This document shows, in pieces, positions 54,732 to 62,591 of a stretch of 64,000 nt of DNA. Where the stretch lies: assembly GCA_963731585.1 (NCBI GenBank), contig CAVSWC010000003.1, positions 62,001-126,000 on the forward strand, read 5' to 3'. Made by a program: the position numbers and the translations under genes. The DNA is from CANKHA01 sp963731585. Its GTDB lineage: Bacteria; Pseudomonadota; Alphaproteobacteria; Rhizobiales; Xanthobacteraceae. Position 1 is the stretch's first letter. Each line of letters starts with the position of its first letter. Below the pieces are notes generated by a model. That model was not told the origin of the DNA. It searched no databases and worked only from the letters and a program-made list of their open reading frames with translations.

Positions 54732-56198
54732 TTAAGGCCCTGCAATCTTGGGACGCGAGAATATTACCCCTGCCATCTGTCGAAGCAGGCTCGCATCCCA
54801 CAGAACCCAGAACGCCAAGTAGAACGCCCCTCCCAACGCCACCTGGATCGGCAATTCGATGGGCGCCGGCCACGCAAGCATCTCATGCAACAGCCAAACC
54901 GAACCACTCATTACAGCACCCGCTATCAACCACGGCAAACAGTCCCGCACCTGGGCGAGCCCGTTATAGCCAAGCATACGCCCGGTATAACGGGCGTGAA
55001 TTACGAAACAAGCGACCCCGTATAAGACTTGGCTCCAGGCCAATGCCTCGAGTCCGAACGGCACGGCAGCTACAAAGAGAATTGTGCCAAGAGTCTTCTT
55101 TGCAACTTCGATTTGAAAGAACAACCGCGAGCGCCCCTGCGCCACTAAGACGTTCATGTTGATCATTGACATCGGCCACACCAAGCCTGCGAGGCATAGA
55201 ATGCGCAACAGCGGGACCGAAGGCTGCCAGACTTCTCCAAACAGCGTGAGCACCATCGGCTCGGCCACAGCCAGCAATCCCAACATCACCGGAATATTGA
55301 TCGCCATCACGCCGACCACCGCCTTGCGCAGTCCGGCAATAACCCTAGGCTTGTCGTCTTGGATCGCGGAGAAGGCTGGAAAAGCTACGCGGCTGACAAT
55401 TCCGGTCAACAAACTCACCGGCATGCTCTGAGTTGTGCTAGCTCGGTTGTACTGTCCGAGATCGGCCGCCCCGTACATCTTGCCGATTACCAGCCCGTAA
55501 AGCCGGCCATACACTGCCTCCAGCAGGCCTGACAGAAGCAAATACTGGCCGAATGAAAAGGTCCGCTTCAACAAGGAGGGCCGAAACACCATCTTCGGAC
55601 GCCAGGGATGGAAGAGCCACAGCAGAACAACGAAGATGACGGTTGAGACCAGGGCCTGGATCGCCAGCGCCCATACTCCAGCGCCCGTGAAAGCGAGATA
55701 CACGGCCAGCACACCCGCGACAACCGTCGATATGAGGCCTGCGATCATCAGCCGGCGAAAATCGAGCGCTCGCTCGAGCAAGCTGCGATGCACCCCGCCC
55801 AGCGCATTCACGAAGATATTGAGCGCCAGCACCCGGATGAGCGGATCGAGGACCGGTAGTTCATAGAACTCCGCGATCCAAGGCGACGCGATGCTGAGGG
55901 CAAGCGCCATCACCAACGCGAACATCCACTGAAAATGAAATATTGCGGACATCTCCAGTTCGTCCGCATCACGTTGCTGCACAAGTGCATGAGAAAATCC
56001 GCCCTCAACCAGCACCCAGCCAAACTGGACAAATAAGTAAACGATCGCGACGATTCCGAACTCCTCCGGCGTGAGAAGACGGGCCAACGCGACCGTAATG
56101 CCGAACTGGAAGGCCGTGCGAAGCGAGGCCTCGATAGCGGTCCAATACAGCCCCTGCAGGGTGCTACGCTTGAATGCCTCATCAGACGTCGACGTCAT
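54732..56198 (-). CDS. Wzx-type polysaccharide flippase (lipopolysaccharide biosynthesis protein, MOP superfamily)
   Basis: A 488-residue membrane protein with about twelve hydrophobic segments. The N-terminal segment STLQGLYWTAIEASLRTAFQFGITVALARLLTPEEFGIVAIVYLFVQFGWVLVEGGFSHALVQQ is highly typical of the WzxC/AmsL group. YGAADLGQYNRA and RVAFPAFSAIQDD also match. It moves undecaprenyl-linked repeat units across the inner membrane. The start overlaps the upstream glycosyltransferase stop as ATGA at 56195-56198. Together with the Wzy- and Wzc-like genes it defines a Wzx/Wzy-dependent pathway. Confidence 0.92.
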   Translation of the reverse strand: MTSTSDEAFKRSTLQGLYWTAIEASLRTAFQFGITVALARLLTPEEFGIVAIVYLFVQFGWVLVEGGFSHALVQQRDADELEMSAIFHFQWMFALVMALALSIASPWIAEFYELPVLDPLIRVLALNIFVNALGGVHRSLLERALDFRRLMIAGLISTVVAGVLAVYLAFTGAGVWALAIQALVSTVIFVVLLWLFHPWRPKMVFRPSLLKRTFSFGQYLLLSGLLEAVYGRLYGLVIGKMYGAADLGQYNRASTTQSMPVSLLTGIVSRVAFPAFSAIQDDKPRVIAGLRKAVVGVMAINIPVMLGLLAVAEPMVLTLFGEVWQPSVPLLRILCLAGLVWPMSMINMNVLVAQGRSRLFFQIEVAKKTLGTILFVAAVPFGLEALAWSQVLYGVACFVIHARYTGRMLGYNGLAQVRDCLPWLIAGAVMSGSVWLLHEMLAWPAPIELPIQVALGGAFYLAFWVLWDASLLRQMAGVIFSRPKIAGP

Positions 56199-57340
56199 CG
56201 CGATGGTGACTTTATCGTTTGTGCGGCGTGCCGGACCCCCGCGGACGTGAAGAAAAACGCCTGCAGCAGCATACGGACTTGCTCGGCAAACAGGCGAGGT
56301 CTGAAGCGGTTGCTGTTGTCACCGTTACCTGTCGGCTTGTCGAGCGCGGAACGTATCGCCGATTCCAGTTCGTCTAAATCGTCTGGAGCGACCAGAGTTC
56401 CTAGGGCGCCGTCACCTAGCGCATCACGGCTCCCGTCCTGGTTACCGGCGATAACATTGGCACCACTCGCCATCGCCTCCAGGAAGACGATACCGAAGCC
56501 CTCCCCGGTACTTGGCATGACGAAAACATCTGCAAGCCGGAAATAGTCTGGTAATTCGTCCCGCGAAGCCCGACCCACGAAAACGACCTGCTCTGCCACT
56601 CCGCATTCCAAGGCAAGCGCCTCAAGTCGCGGTCGATCATCGCCGTCCCCGATAACGAGGTACACGATGTTGGGGTGCTCCGACTTGAGCCGCGGCAATA
56701 TTCGGATCACGCGATCCTGGCCCTTGTAACCTTCCGAGCTGGCCAAGCGGGAGACCGTCATAAGTATCTTCTTCCCAGCTGCGGCGTGACGCCCGAGCAG
56801 ATCAGGGGGTTTCGGTCCCGGCTGGTATCGAGGATCGATAGTGTTTGGAAGGACTTTCACCCGCTCCGGATCGATTCCAGACCATCCCAGCAATCGCCGT
56901 CTCGTGTGACGGCTCACCGAAGTGACCAGAGCCGCCACTGCCACCGACTGGCGCTGCAGCCCTGACAATTCGTGCCACGCCTCTACTCCGTGTACCTGAA
57001 CCCAGAGCTGGGCACGTGCGAGCCTCGCGACAACGGCCGCCAGCGGTGTCATGAACAAGTGGCCACAGAAAACCAAGTCGATGGGCCCGTGCTTTCGCGC
57101 CGCTCGCAACGCGGCAAACGAGTATGCGATTCTGGTTTGAACCGGCGGAAGTTGACGAAGGCCGGAAGGCATGTCTTGCGAACTTTCGCCCGCGCGCGGC
57201 AAAACAATCACCTGTTCAACTCCCTCACACCCGGCGAGAGCAGACAAAAAATCGCGATTGTATTGTGCAATCCCGCCATGCCCACCAAAGGCGTCAGTTG
57301 CGAGCGCAAGAATTCGCAAACCCGATCTCCGACTCACGCT
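56195..57340 (-). CDS. Glycosyltransferase family 4
   Basis: About 381 residues from GTG 57340; a TTG at 57361 would add seven residues and overlap the amidotransferase gene. The N-terminus is LRILALATDAFGGHGGIAQYNRDFLSAL, typical of GT4 enzymes. The donor half has KILMTVSRLASSEGYKGQDRVIRILPRL and YFRLADVFVMPSTGEGFGIVFLEAMASGANVIAG, with the E-x7-E motif complete. An inverting reaction is unlikely, since GT4 enzymes retain configuration. It is coupled to the flippase gene by a four-base overlap. Confidence 0.9.
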   Translation of the reverse strand, partial: SVSRRSGLRILALATDAFGGHGGIAQYNRDFLSALAGCEGVEQVIVLPRAGESSQDMPSGLRQLPPVQTRIAYSFAALRAARKHGPIDLVFCGHLFMTPLAAVVARLARAQLWVQVHGVEAWHELSGLQRQSVAVAALVTSVSRHTRRRLLGWSGIDPERVKVLPNTIDPRYQPGPKPPDLLGRHAAAGKKILMTVSRLASSEGYKGQDRVIRILPRLKSEHPNIVYLVIGDGDDRPRLEALALECGVAEQVVFVGRASRDELPDYFRLADVFVMPSTGEGFGIVFLEAMASGANVIAGNQDGSRDALGDGALGTLVAPDDLDELESAIRSALDKPTGNGDNSNRFRPRLFAEQVRMLLQAFFFTSAGVRHAAQTIKSPSR

Positions 57341-57344
57341 GCAC

Positions 57345-59177
57345 TCATGCCGCAGCCGCAACCTGAAAGGCCCAGCGCCTGGCCCAAGGGCATTTCTTTA
57401 ACGCGAGCGCGGGAACTCGCCGCCATTGCTGGATGCGATTGTCGCGCTGCAACCATGATTGGACAGGGGTTGTGAAGCCGGTCTTCGGACGGTCGATGAC
57501 CGACGATGGAAGGGGCACAGATAGGCTGTCCGCAAGCAATTGCTTGGAGCACAGTGGCGTGCTCACAGTGATTGGCGCCAAGCTACGGAGCAGCTTGCTG
57601 TCGACAAGCGGAACCCGAACTTCAAGCGAGTGCGCCATACTGGCCCAGTCGGTGTCACGCAGAAGCTGATTGCGCATGTATAATGACGACTCCATCACAG
57701 CCACCTTTGCAAAGCTCGTCCTCGGCTCGGGTTTCAAAGCAGCCTCGATGTGTCTTATGGGGTTGAGGCGTTGCATGCCCAGGCGAGCGGTTTCCGCGCC
57801 TATCACCGTTTCAAGCTCCCACGGCATAAACAGCCCGCGACGCAGGAAATATGCACCGGCATAGTTCCTGCCGTATTTCAGCAGACCCGCAGCCTTGGGA
57901 TTCATGATCGGCGCGAATTGACCAAGGCCAGTCAGTACCCGACGCGCAGCCTCTCCGAGTCCCGGAACTTGCCCGGGAAGGGCGAGAGCGCGGACCCAAG
58001 AGGGCACGTCGCGAAACGAGGGATAGCCACCGAACAGCTCGTCGCCACCCAGCCCGGAGATCGCCACCTTGAGCCCCAATTCACGCGCCGCCTTGCTGAC
58101 AAACCACATGTTGATGCCGTCGATCGAAGGCTGATCCATCGCGTCGAGAATTTTCGGCAGATCATTCGAAAATTCGCGCTCCGTTACCACGCGCGTCGTA
58201 TGCCGGGTGCCATATTGGGCCGCAACTTGCTCTGCGATCGGCGCCTCGTCTTCACGACTCGAGCGGAACTCCTCGAAAGCCAAGGTTATTGTCTGGATGT
58301 CTTGTTGTCCCACATCGCGCATCAGCGCGACCATGGACCCAGAATCGATTCCGCTGGAAAGAAATGCCCCGACCGGAACGTCGGCAATAAGATGCTGACG
58401 CACGCTGTCCATGAGCGCGCCACGAGCGACACGCCGCAGCTCTTCGTTGCCTGCTGGCGGCTTCGCGACCTCGGCCTCGCAATAAGTGTCGCCGATAGAG
58501 AAATACGTTTTCGATTCGCGCGTGCCAATTCGATCTACCCACAGCGTCGATCCGGCAGGCAGAGCACGGATCTCTTGATAGGTCGTAAAGGGTTCAGGAA
58601 CGCTGCCTAAAAGACAAAATCCAACCCATCCCGCCGGCTCCTGGTCGCGGGAGACCTTTCCTCCGGCCAACAATGCCTTGACCTGGGATGCAAAGCGCAG
58701 CGTCCAACCGTCGTCCGCATAGTACAGCGGTTTGATCCCATAAGGATCGCGCGCGAGGAGAAGTGCGTTCTTGTCGGCGTCCCACAAGCCGAACGCAAAC
58801 ATTCCGCGGAGGTCTTTAACCATCGCCTCGCCCTTCTCGGCGTAAAGGTGCAGCAAGACCTCCGTGTCAGTCTGACTATAAAAAATGCGCCCCTTCTTTT
58901 CGAGCGCTGCACGCAATTCACGATAGTTGTAAATCTCTCCGTTAAATGTGACCACGAGCTTACCGTCGGCGCTCGCCATCGGCTGGGCACCGCGCTCAGA
59001 GAGATCGATAATGCTGAGCCGGCGATGTCCAAGCCCGATACGCTCGTCCTGCGAGTACCACTCGCCGAAGCCATCTGGGCCGCGCGCAGACATGTGGTCG
59101 CGAATGCATCGCAACTCAGCCTTATCAACCGCATTGGCAGCGTAATGATAGGCGTAAATACCAGCAATGCCGCACAT
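57345..59177 (-). CDS. Asparagine synthase (glutamine-hydrolysing)-like amidotransferase
   Basis: A 610-residue class II glutamine amidotransferase fused to an asparagine-synthetase domain. Cys2 is the N-terminal nucleophile (MCGIAGIYAYHY). The glutaminase domain has RGPDGFGEWYS, GHRRLSIIDLSERGAQPM and FNGEIYNYRELR. The synthetase domain has the ATP pyrophosphatase loop VGAFLSSGIDSGSM and ISGLGGDELFGGYP. In exopolysaccharide loci such AsnB/AsnH paralogues often amidate a uronic acid or other carboxylate instead of making free Asn; that role here is inference. ATG 59177 directly follows a decayed glycosyltransferase fragment. Confidence 0.9.
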   Translation of the reverse strand: MCGIAGIYAYHYAANAVDKAELRCIRDHMSARGPDGFGEWYSQDERIGLGHRRLSIIDLSERGAQPMASADGKLVVTFNGEIYNYRELRAALEKKGRIFYSQTDTEVLLHLYAEKGEAMVKDLRGMFAFGLWDADKNALLLARDPYGIKPLYYADDGWTLRFASQVKALLAGGKVSRDQEPAGWVGFCLLGSVPEPFTTYQEIRALPAGSTLWVDRIGTRESKTYFSIGDTYCEAEVAKPPAGNEELRRVARGALMDSVRQHLIADVPVGAFLSSGIDSGSMVALMRDVGQQDIQTITLAFEEFRSSREDEAPIAEQVAAQYGTRHTTRVVTEREFSNDLPKILDAMDQPSIDGINMWFVSKAARELGLKVAISGLGGDELFGGYPSFRDVPSWVRALALPGQVPGLGEAARRVLTGLGQFAPIMNPKAAGLLKYGRNYAGAYFLRRGLFMPWELETVIGAETARLGMQRLNPIRHIEAALKPEPRTSFAKVAVMESSLYMRNQLLRDTDWASMAHSLEVRVPLVDSKLLRSLAPITVSTPLCSKQLLADSLSVPLPSSVIDRPKTGFTTPVQSWLQRDNRIQQWRRVPALALKKCPWARRWAFQVAAAA

Positions 59178-59293
59178 GCGCGATGGATTCCGACCGATTC
59201 AGGTGGCGTTAGCCCGCCGCACTGGCGCGTCGGACCTAGGATACGTCAGTTCTGCGAGTGCGGAGCGAATACCGTTACGCAGTGCGGATACCC

Positions 59294-59613
59294 CTACTGC
59301 AGGATGCGCGCAAGACTCGCACGGCCTTGCTGCCGCCGCAACGCGTCGTCGCCGATCAGGCGCCGGAGAATGGATGCGAGCCCCTCGGTATTCGCGGCCG
59401 CAGGCGTGTACCCTGCACGCCGTCCTGAACGAGATTGGCCGCACAACCCCGCCTTCCGCGAACCCACGATCGGCAGGCCTGGGCACTGACTTCGTTGACG
59501 GCAAGGCCCCATGGTTCGTTTCGGACTGCAGCATGAAAACGTCGGACGCGCCATAGAGCTTAGGAAGTTCCGACTGGAATGCGGAAGCCGTCTTGGCGTC
59601 AAATTTGTTATGA
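59294..59613 (-). pseudogene. Glycosyltransferase family 4 fragment (C-terminal third, frameshifted)
   Basis: Between the amidotransferase gene and the next glycosyltransferase, two minus-strand frames together read SELPKLYGASDVFMLQSETN HGALP, then GLPIVGSRKAGLCGQS, then AAANTEGLASILRRLIGDDALRRQQGRA. This is the end of a GT4 enzyme: the position of the E-x7-E motif, a glycine-rich turn, and the terminal helix. The N-terminal two thirds is missing, so it is a remnant and not just a frame error. Confidence 0.65.
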
Positions 59614-60714
59614 TCACACGGCCCGCTCGAAGTCCTGCAACGCCTCCGCGAGGCCGTCCACATCGCCAACGTCGACCCGGCGATACTTTCCCCGCGCCGA
59701 AAATTTGCTGGCCAGGAGATTGACATCGGAATCCTGACTACCGACAAAAATGATCCTCTTCCCCGACGCAATGCAGGCGTGCACTTTCGAGGGGAGCACA
59801 TAGCCAACAAACGCATCACGCAGAGTGATCAGATGCACATCAGCCGTCAGAAGGAGCCGCGGCAGGTTTTCCAGTGGAACCAGAGCTGACCGATGAGCGG
59901 GCACACCGCGCGCGTGCAACTCGCTTTCCACAAGATCCGCTTTAGCTCCGGTCGCGTTCAGCCAGAAACCAAGTCCGTTAGTCGATCGTCGAATGTACTT
60001 CGCATACCCCTCGATGAAGGTCCTCTCATCATGGGCGACGCCCCAGTTTCCGGAGTAGAGGATGACTCCGGGCTTCCCGCGTAACTCATCCGGCAACGGC
60101 AGAGGAGTGGCTCCGGCGAAATCGACCGGAGACGGGTCGCGCTTGAGTAAGATTCGCCCCTCCTCGATTCCGCTTTCCGCAAGGCGCCTCGCCTGATCGA
60201 GACCCAGCACCTCGAACAGATGAACGCGACGACGCCAGAACTGGGTAAGATGAAGCATCAGGCGGAGAATGAGTCCGTTGCCACCGCGCTCGGCCATCAG
60301 ACACTCGGGATGAAAATCCGTGATGCGGTAGATGAGCCGCTTCCTGAGCAGAAGATTGAGTGGCGCGATGAAATGGAGCATCAGCGGTGGACTGCCCGTG
60401 AACAGCACCGCATCGGCTCGCCGCATGGCCCTGAATGCTGCGCCCAGCAGCATCGCATTCGAAATGACGGTCCAAACCAGCCGCGCGGCAAGTCGTTGCT
60501 TTTCGTAGGTACTCCGATGAATTCGGAGGATCTCGACCGAGCCGCCTCCGACCAACTCGGCCGGCTGGCTGGATGAATGACCTGTGGTCAATCCGACAAG
60601 GGTAACGGCCCAACCGTCATTCGCCCACTGACGCGCGAACATCATCGCATACTGACCAACCGCGCCAAAATCCGGCGGCAGCCAGTCGCAGATATAGACA
60701 AGCCGTCTTGTCAT
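59614..60714 (-). CDS. Glycosyltransferase family 4 (WcaI-like)
   Basis: About 366 residues from ATG 60714 (MTRRLVYICDWLPPDFGAVGQYAMMFARQWANDGW); a TTG at 60759 directly after the epimerase stop is possible. Family cues are LFTGSPPLMLHFIAPLNLLLRKRLIYRITDFHPECLM, where DFHPE is typical of WcaI-like enzymes, and GVILYSGNWGVAHDERTFIEGY. The C-terminal half has LPRLLLTADVHLITLRDAFVGYVLPSKVHACIASGKRIIFVG. The enzyme appears complete. It would add an early sugar to the lipid-linked repeat. Confidence 0.87.
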   Translation of the reverse strand: MTRRLVYICDWLPPDFGAVGQYAMMFARQWANDGWAVTLVGLTTGHSSSQPAELVGGGSVEILRIHRSTYEKQRLAARLVWTVISNAMLLGAAFRAMRRADAVLFTGSPPLMLHFIAPLNLLLRKRLIYRITDFHPECLMAERGGNGLILRLMLHLTQFWRRRVHLFEVLGLDQARRLAESGIEEGRILLKRDPSPVDFAGATPLPLPDELRGKPGVILYSGNWGVAHDERTFIEGYAKYIRRSTNGLGFWLNATGAKADLVESELHARGVPAHRSALVPLENLPRLLLTADVHLITLRDAFVGYVLPSKVHACIASGKRIIFVGSQDSDVNLLASKFSARGKYRRVDVGDVDGLAEALQDFERAV

Positions 60715-60759
60715 CCGTAGAGCGTGGCGGACCCGCGCGCGCGTGTTTGCCTGCGGCAA

Positions 60760-61806
60760 TTACTGGACCGCGCGGATGATCTTAGGCTTCGGCGCGACCG
60801 CAGATACCGGCAGCGCTTCGCTGCCACTGCGGGCATTCCGCATGACCTGACTGCATATCCAAGCGTAGGTCGGGCGCAACCCATCGATGAGGACAGTCGA
60901 CGGCGACCAGTTGAGTTTTTCTCCGATCAGCCGATTGTCTGAATTGCGGCCGCGGACACCGGTTGGACCGTCGATGTGGCGCTTTCTGATCGTCTTGCCC
61001 GCGACAAGGGCAACCAGGTCGACGAGTTTGTCCACCGTTACCATTTCATCCGACCCAATGTTGACGGGCCCGACAAAGTCGGAGCGCATCAATCGTATCG
61101 TGCCTTCGAGGCATTCGTCGATATAGAGGAAGGATCGTGTCTGCTTGCCGTCGCCCCAGATCTCGATCTCTCCTCCGTCTGGCGCCAGCGCGACCTTGCG
61201 GCAGATCGCCGCCGGAGCCTTCTCCTTGCCGTCGTTCCAACTGCCTTCCGGCCCGAAAATATTGTGGTAGCGGGCGATCCTGACTTCCATGCCATAGTTG
61301 CGGGCATAAGCGAGATAGAGGCGTTCGCTGAAGAGCTTTTCCCACCCATATTCGCTGTCCGGCGCGGCCGGATAGGAACTTGCCTCGGCGCAGTTCGGAT
61401 TGTCCGGATCGAGTTGATTATGTTCCGGATAGATGCAGGCCGAGGATGAATAGAAAATCCGCCTGTTGTTGCGCGAATAGGCGGTGTGAAGGACGTTGAG
61501 ATTGATGCTCGCCGAGTTATGCATCACGTCGGCGTCGTGCTCCCCCGTGAAAATATAGCCCGCGCCACCCATATCGGCTGCAAGCTGGTAGATCTCGTCG
61601 AAACGGCGATCGATCACGTGCTTCACGAAATATGGATCACGAAGATCGCCAATCATAAAGTCGTCGGCCTCTGTCTCGCTGAAGCGCGGAAATTTGAGAT
61701 CGACGCCGCGGACCCAGAAGCCCTCGCGCTTAAGCCGTCTCACGAGATGATGAGCGATGAAGCCGCCCGCTCCGCAGACCAATGCAATCTTTTCCGACGT
61801 TGCCAT
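60760..61806 (-). CDS. NAD-dependent epimerase, GDP-mannose 3,5-epimerase-like
   Basis: An extended short-chain dehydrogenase of about 348 residues. The cofactor motif is ALVCGAGGFIAHHLVRRL, and the catalytic Tyr/Lys are in SEYGWEKLFSERL. The QLAADMGGAGYIFTGEHDADVMHNSASINLNVL block closely follows the plant and bacterial GDP-mannose 3,5-epimerase signature. RIARYHNIFGPEGSWNDGKEKAPAAICRKVA and WGDGKQTRSFLYIDECLEGTIRL also match. Expected product: GDP-L-galactose or GDP-L-gulose from GDP-mannose. ATG 61806 is preferred to a TTG at 61821. An 18-base palindrome lies just upstream. The following glycosyltransferase begins shortly after the stop. Confidence 0.87.
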   Translation of the reverse strand: MATSEKIALVCGAGGFIAHHLVRRLKREGFWVRGVDLKFPRFSETEADDFMIGDLRDPYFVKHVIDRRFDEIYQLAADMGGAGYIFTGEHDADVMHNSASINLNVLHTAYSRNNRRIFYSSSACIYPEHNQLDPDNPNCAEASSYPAAPDSEYGWEKLFSERLYLAYARNYGMEVRIARYHNIFGPEGSWNDGKEKAPAAICRKVALAPDGGEIEIWGDGKQTRSFLYIDECLEGTIRLMRSDFVGPVNIGSDEMVTVDKLVDLVALVAGKTIRKRHIDGPTGVRGRNSDNRLIGEKLNWSPSTVLIDGLRPTYAWICSQVMRNARSGSEALPVSAVAPKPKIIRAVQ

Positions 61807-61842
61807 GCCATGAATTCCCAATTTAGCTCTTTTAACTCTACC

Positions 61843-61860
61843 AACTCTCTTGAGAGAGTT
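61843..61860. promoter_or_regulatory. Palindrome AACTCTCTTGAGAGAGTT upstream of the epimerase
   Basis: Perfect 8-base arms (AACTCTCT and AGAGAGTT) around TG, about 37 bases before the epimerase start, within a CT-rich tract. It could be an operator, a leader hairpin or a pause site for the antiterminator encoded just upstream. Confidence 0.4.
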
Positions 61861-62020
61861 TCAAACGGCTCTCTCTCGCTCGGCCGTTGGCTTCCCGCCT
61901 ATATCGCCAGCGATCAATCTTCTCAAGTTACCGCGCACGCCTTACCTAAGCTACCGCACTACGGGTGAAATGAATCACCCGGCTGGACCGTAAACAGAGG
62001 GGTGCGGCGCGCCCGCAGCT

Positions 62021-62581
62021 TTATGCCGCCGGCGATAGCGCCGCACGGTGAAGTCTGATTGGAACCGCGGTTCCCATCATTTCGAGCAACACGCGCACTC
62101 GTCCGGCGTCGTCCAGCCGCTCCAGCACGCCTACAGAATCAGCAAATGGTCCAGAAAGGATCCGGACAGACTGCCCCTGCACCAACTTGGCATCCAATCG
62201 TATCAGATTGTCATCAGTGTGTTTGATCAACGTCTCGACGATGCCGAACGGAACCGGAATCGGTCGACCATCGCAGGCGACAAGAGACGAAACGCCGATC
62301 GTGCTTCGCACTGACAGCCAGCGATCGCGCTTAAGATCCAAAATGAGAAAAAGATAACCGGAAAAGAGTGGCGCCCGAATCGTCCTGAGCTGGCGGGCAT
62401 GCCGAATGGTTTTCCAGATTTGCGGAAAATATGTCCTGAACCCTTGCGCGTGAAGATGAAATTCAGCTTTGAGTTCACCCCTCGCCAGCGTTTTAACGAG
62501 AAACCATCTCTCATTCCCCTCGAGCGTCGCAGGGTTACGAGTACTGACTACCGAAAGGTTACGACGAACAGCTTCTGACAT
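62021..62581 (-). CDS. NusG-like transcription antiterminator (RfaH/LoaP type)
   Basis: About 186 residues. The NGN domain is recognisable from RWFLVKTLARGELKAEFHLHAQGFRTYFPQIWKTIRHARQLRTIRAPLFSGYLFLILDL, and a C-terminal KOW domain from LVQGQSVRILSGPFADSVGVLERLDDAGRVRVLLEMMG. It is a paralogue of the housekeeping factor and is placed near the head of the polysaccharide operon, as with RfaH-, LoaP- and UpxY-like specialised NusG proteins. ATG 62581 is preferred, as GAGG lies about 8 bases upstream; a longer frame from 62617 would overlap the upstream kinase gene. Likely promotes readthrough of the long downstream operon by RNA polymerase. Confidence 0.87.
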   Translation of the reverse strand: MSEAVRRNLSVVSTRNPATLEGNERWFLVKTLARGELKAEFHLHAQGFRTYFPQIWKTIRHARQLRTIRAPLFSGYLFLILDLKRDRWLSVRSTIGVSSLVACDGRPIPVPFGIVETLIKHTDDNLIRLDAKLVQGQSVRILSGPFADSVGVLERLDDAGRVRVLLEMMGTAVPIRLHRAALSPAA

Positions 62582-62591
62582 ACACAGCGCC

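Noticed and set aside
61822..62020. A small RNA or tRNA gene between the epimerase and NusG-like genes
   Set aside because: No cloverleaf or conserved RNA signature seen; only the CT-rich tract and one palindrome.
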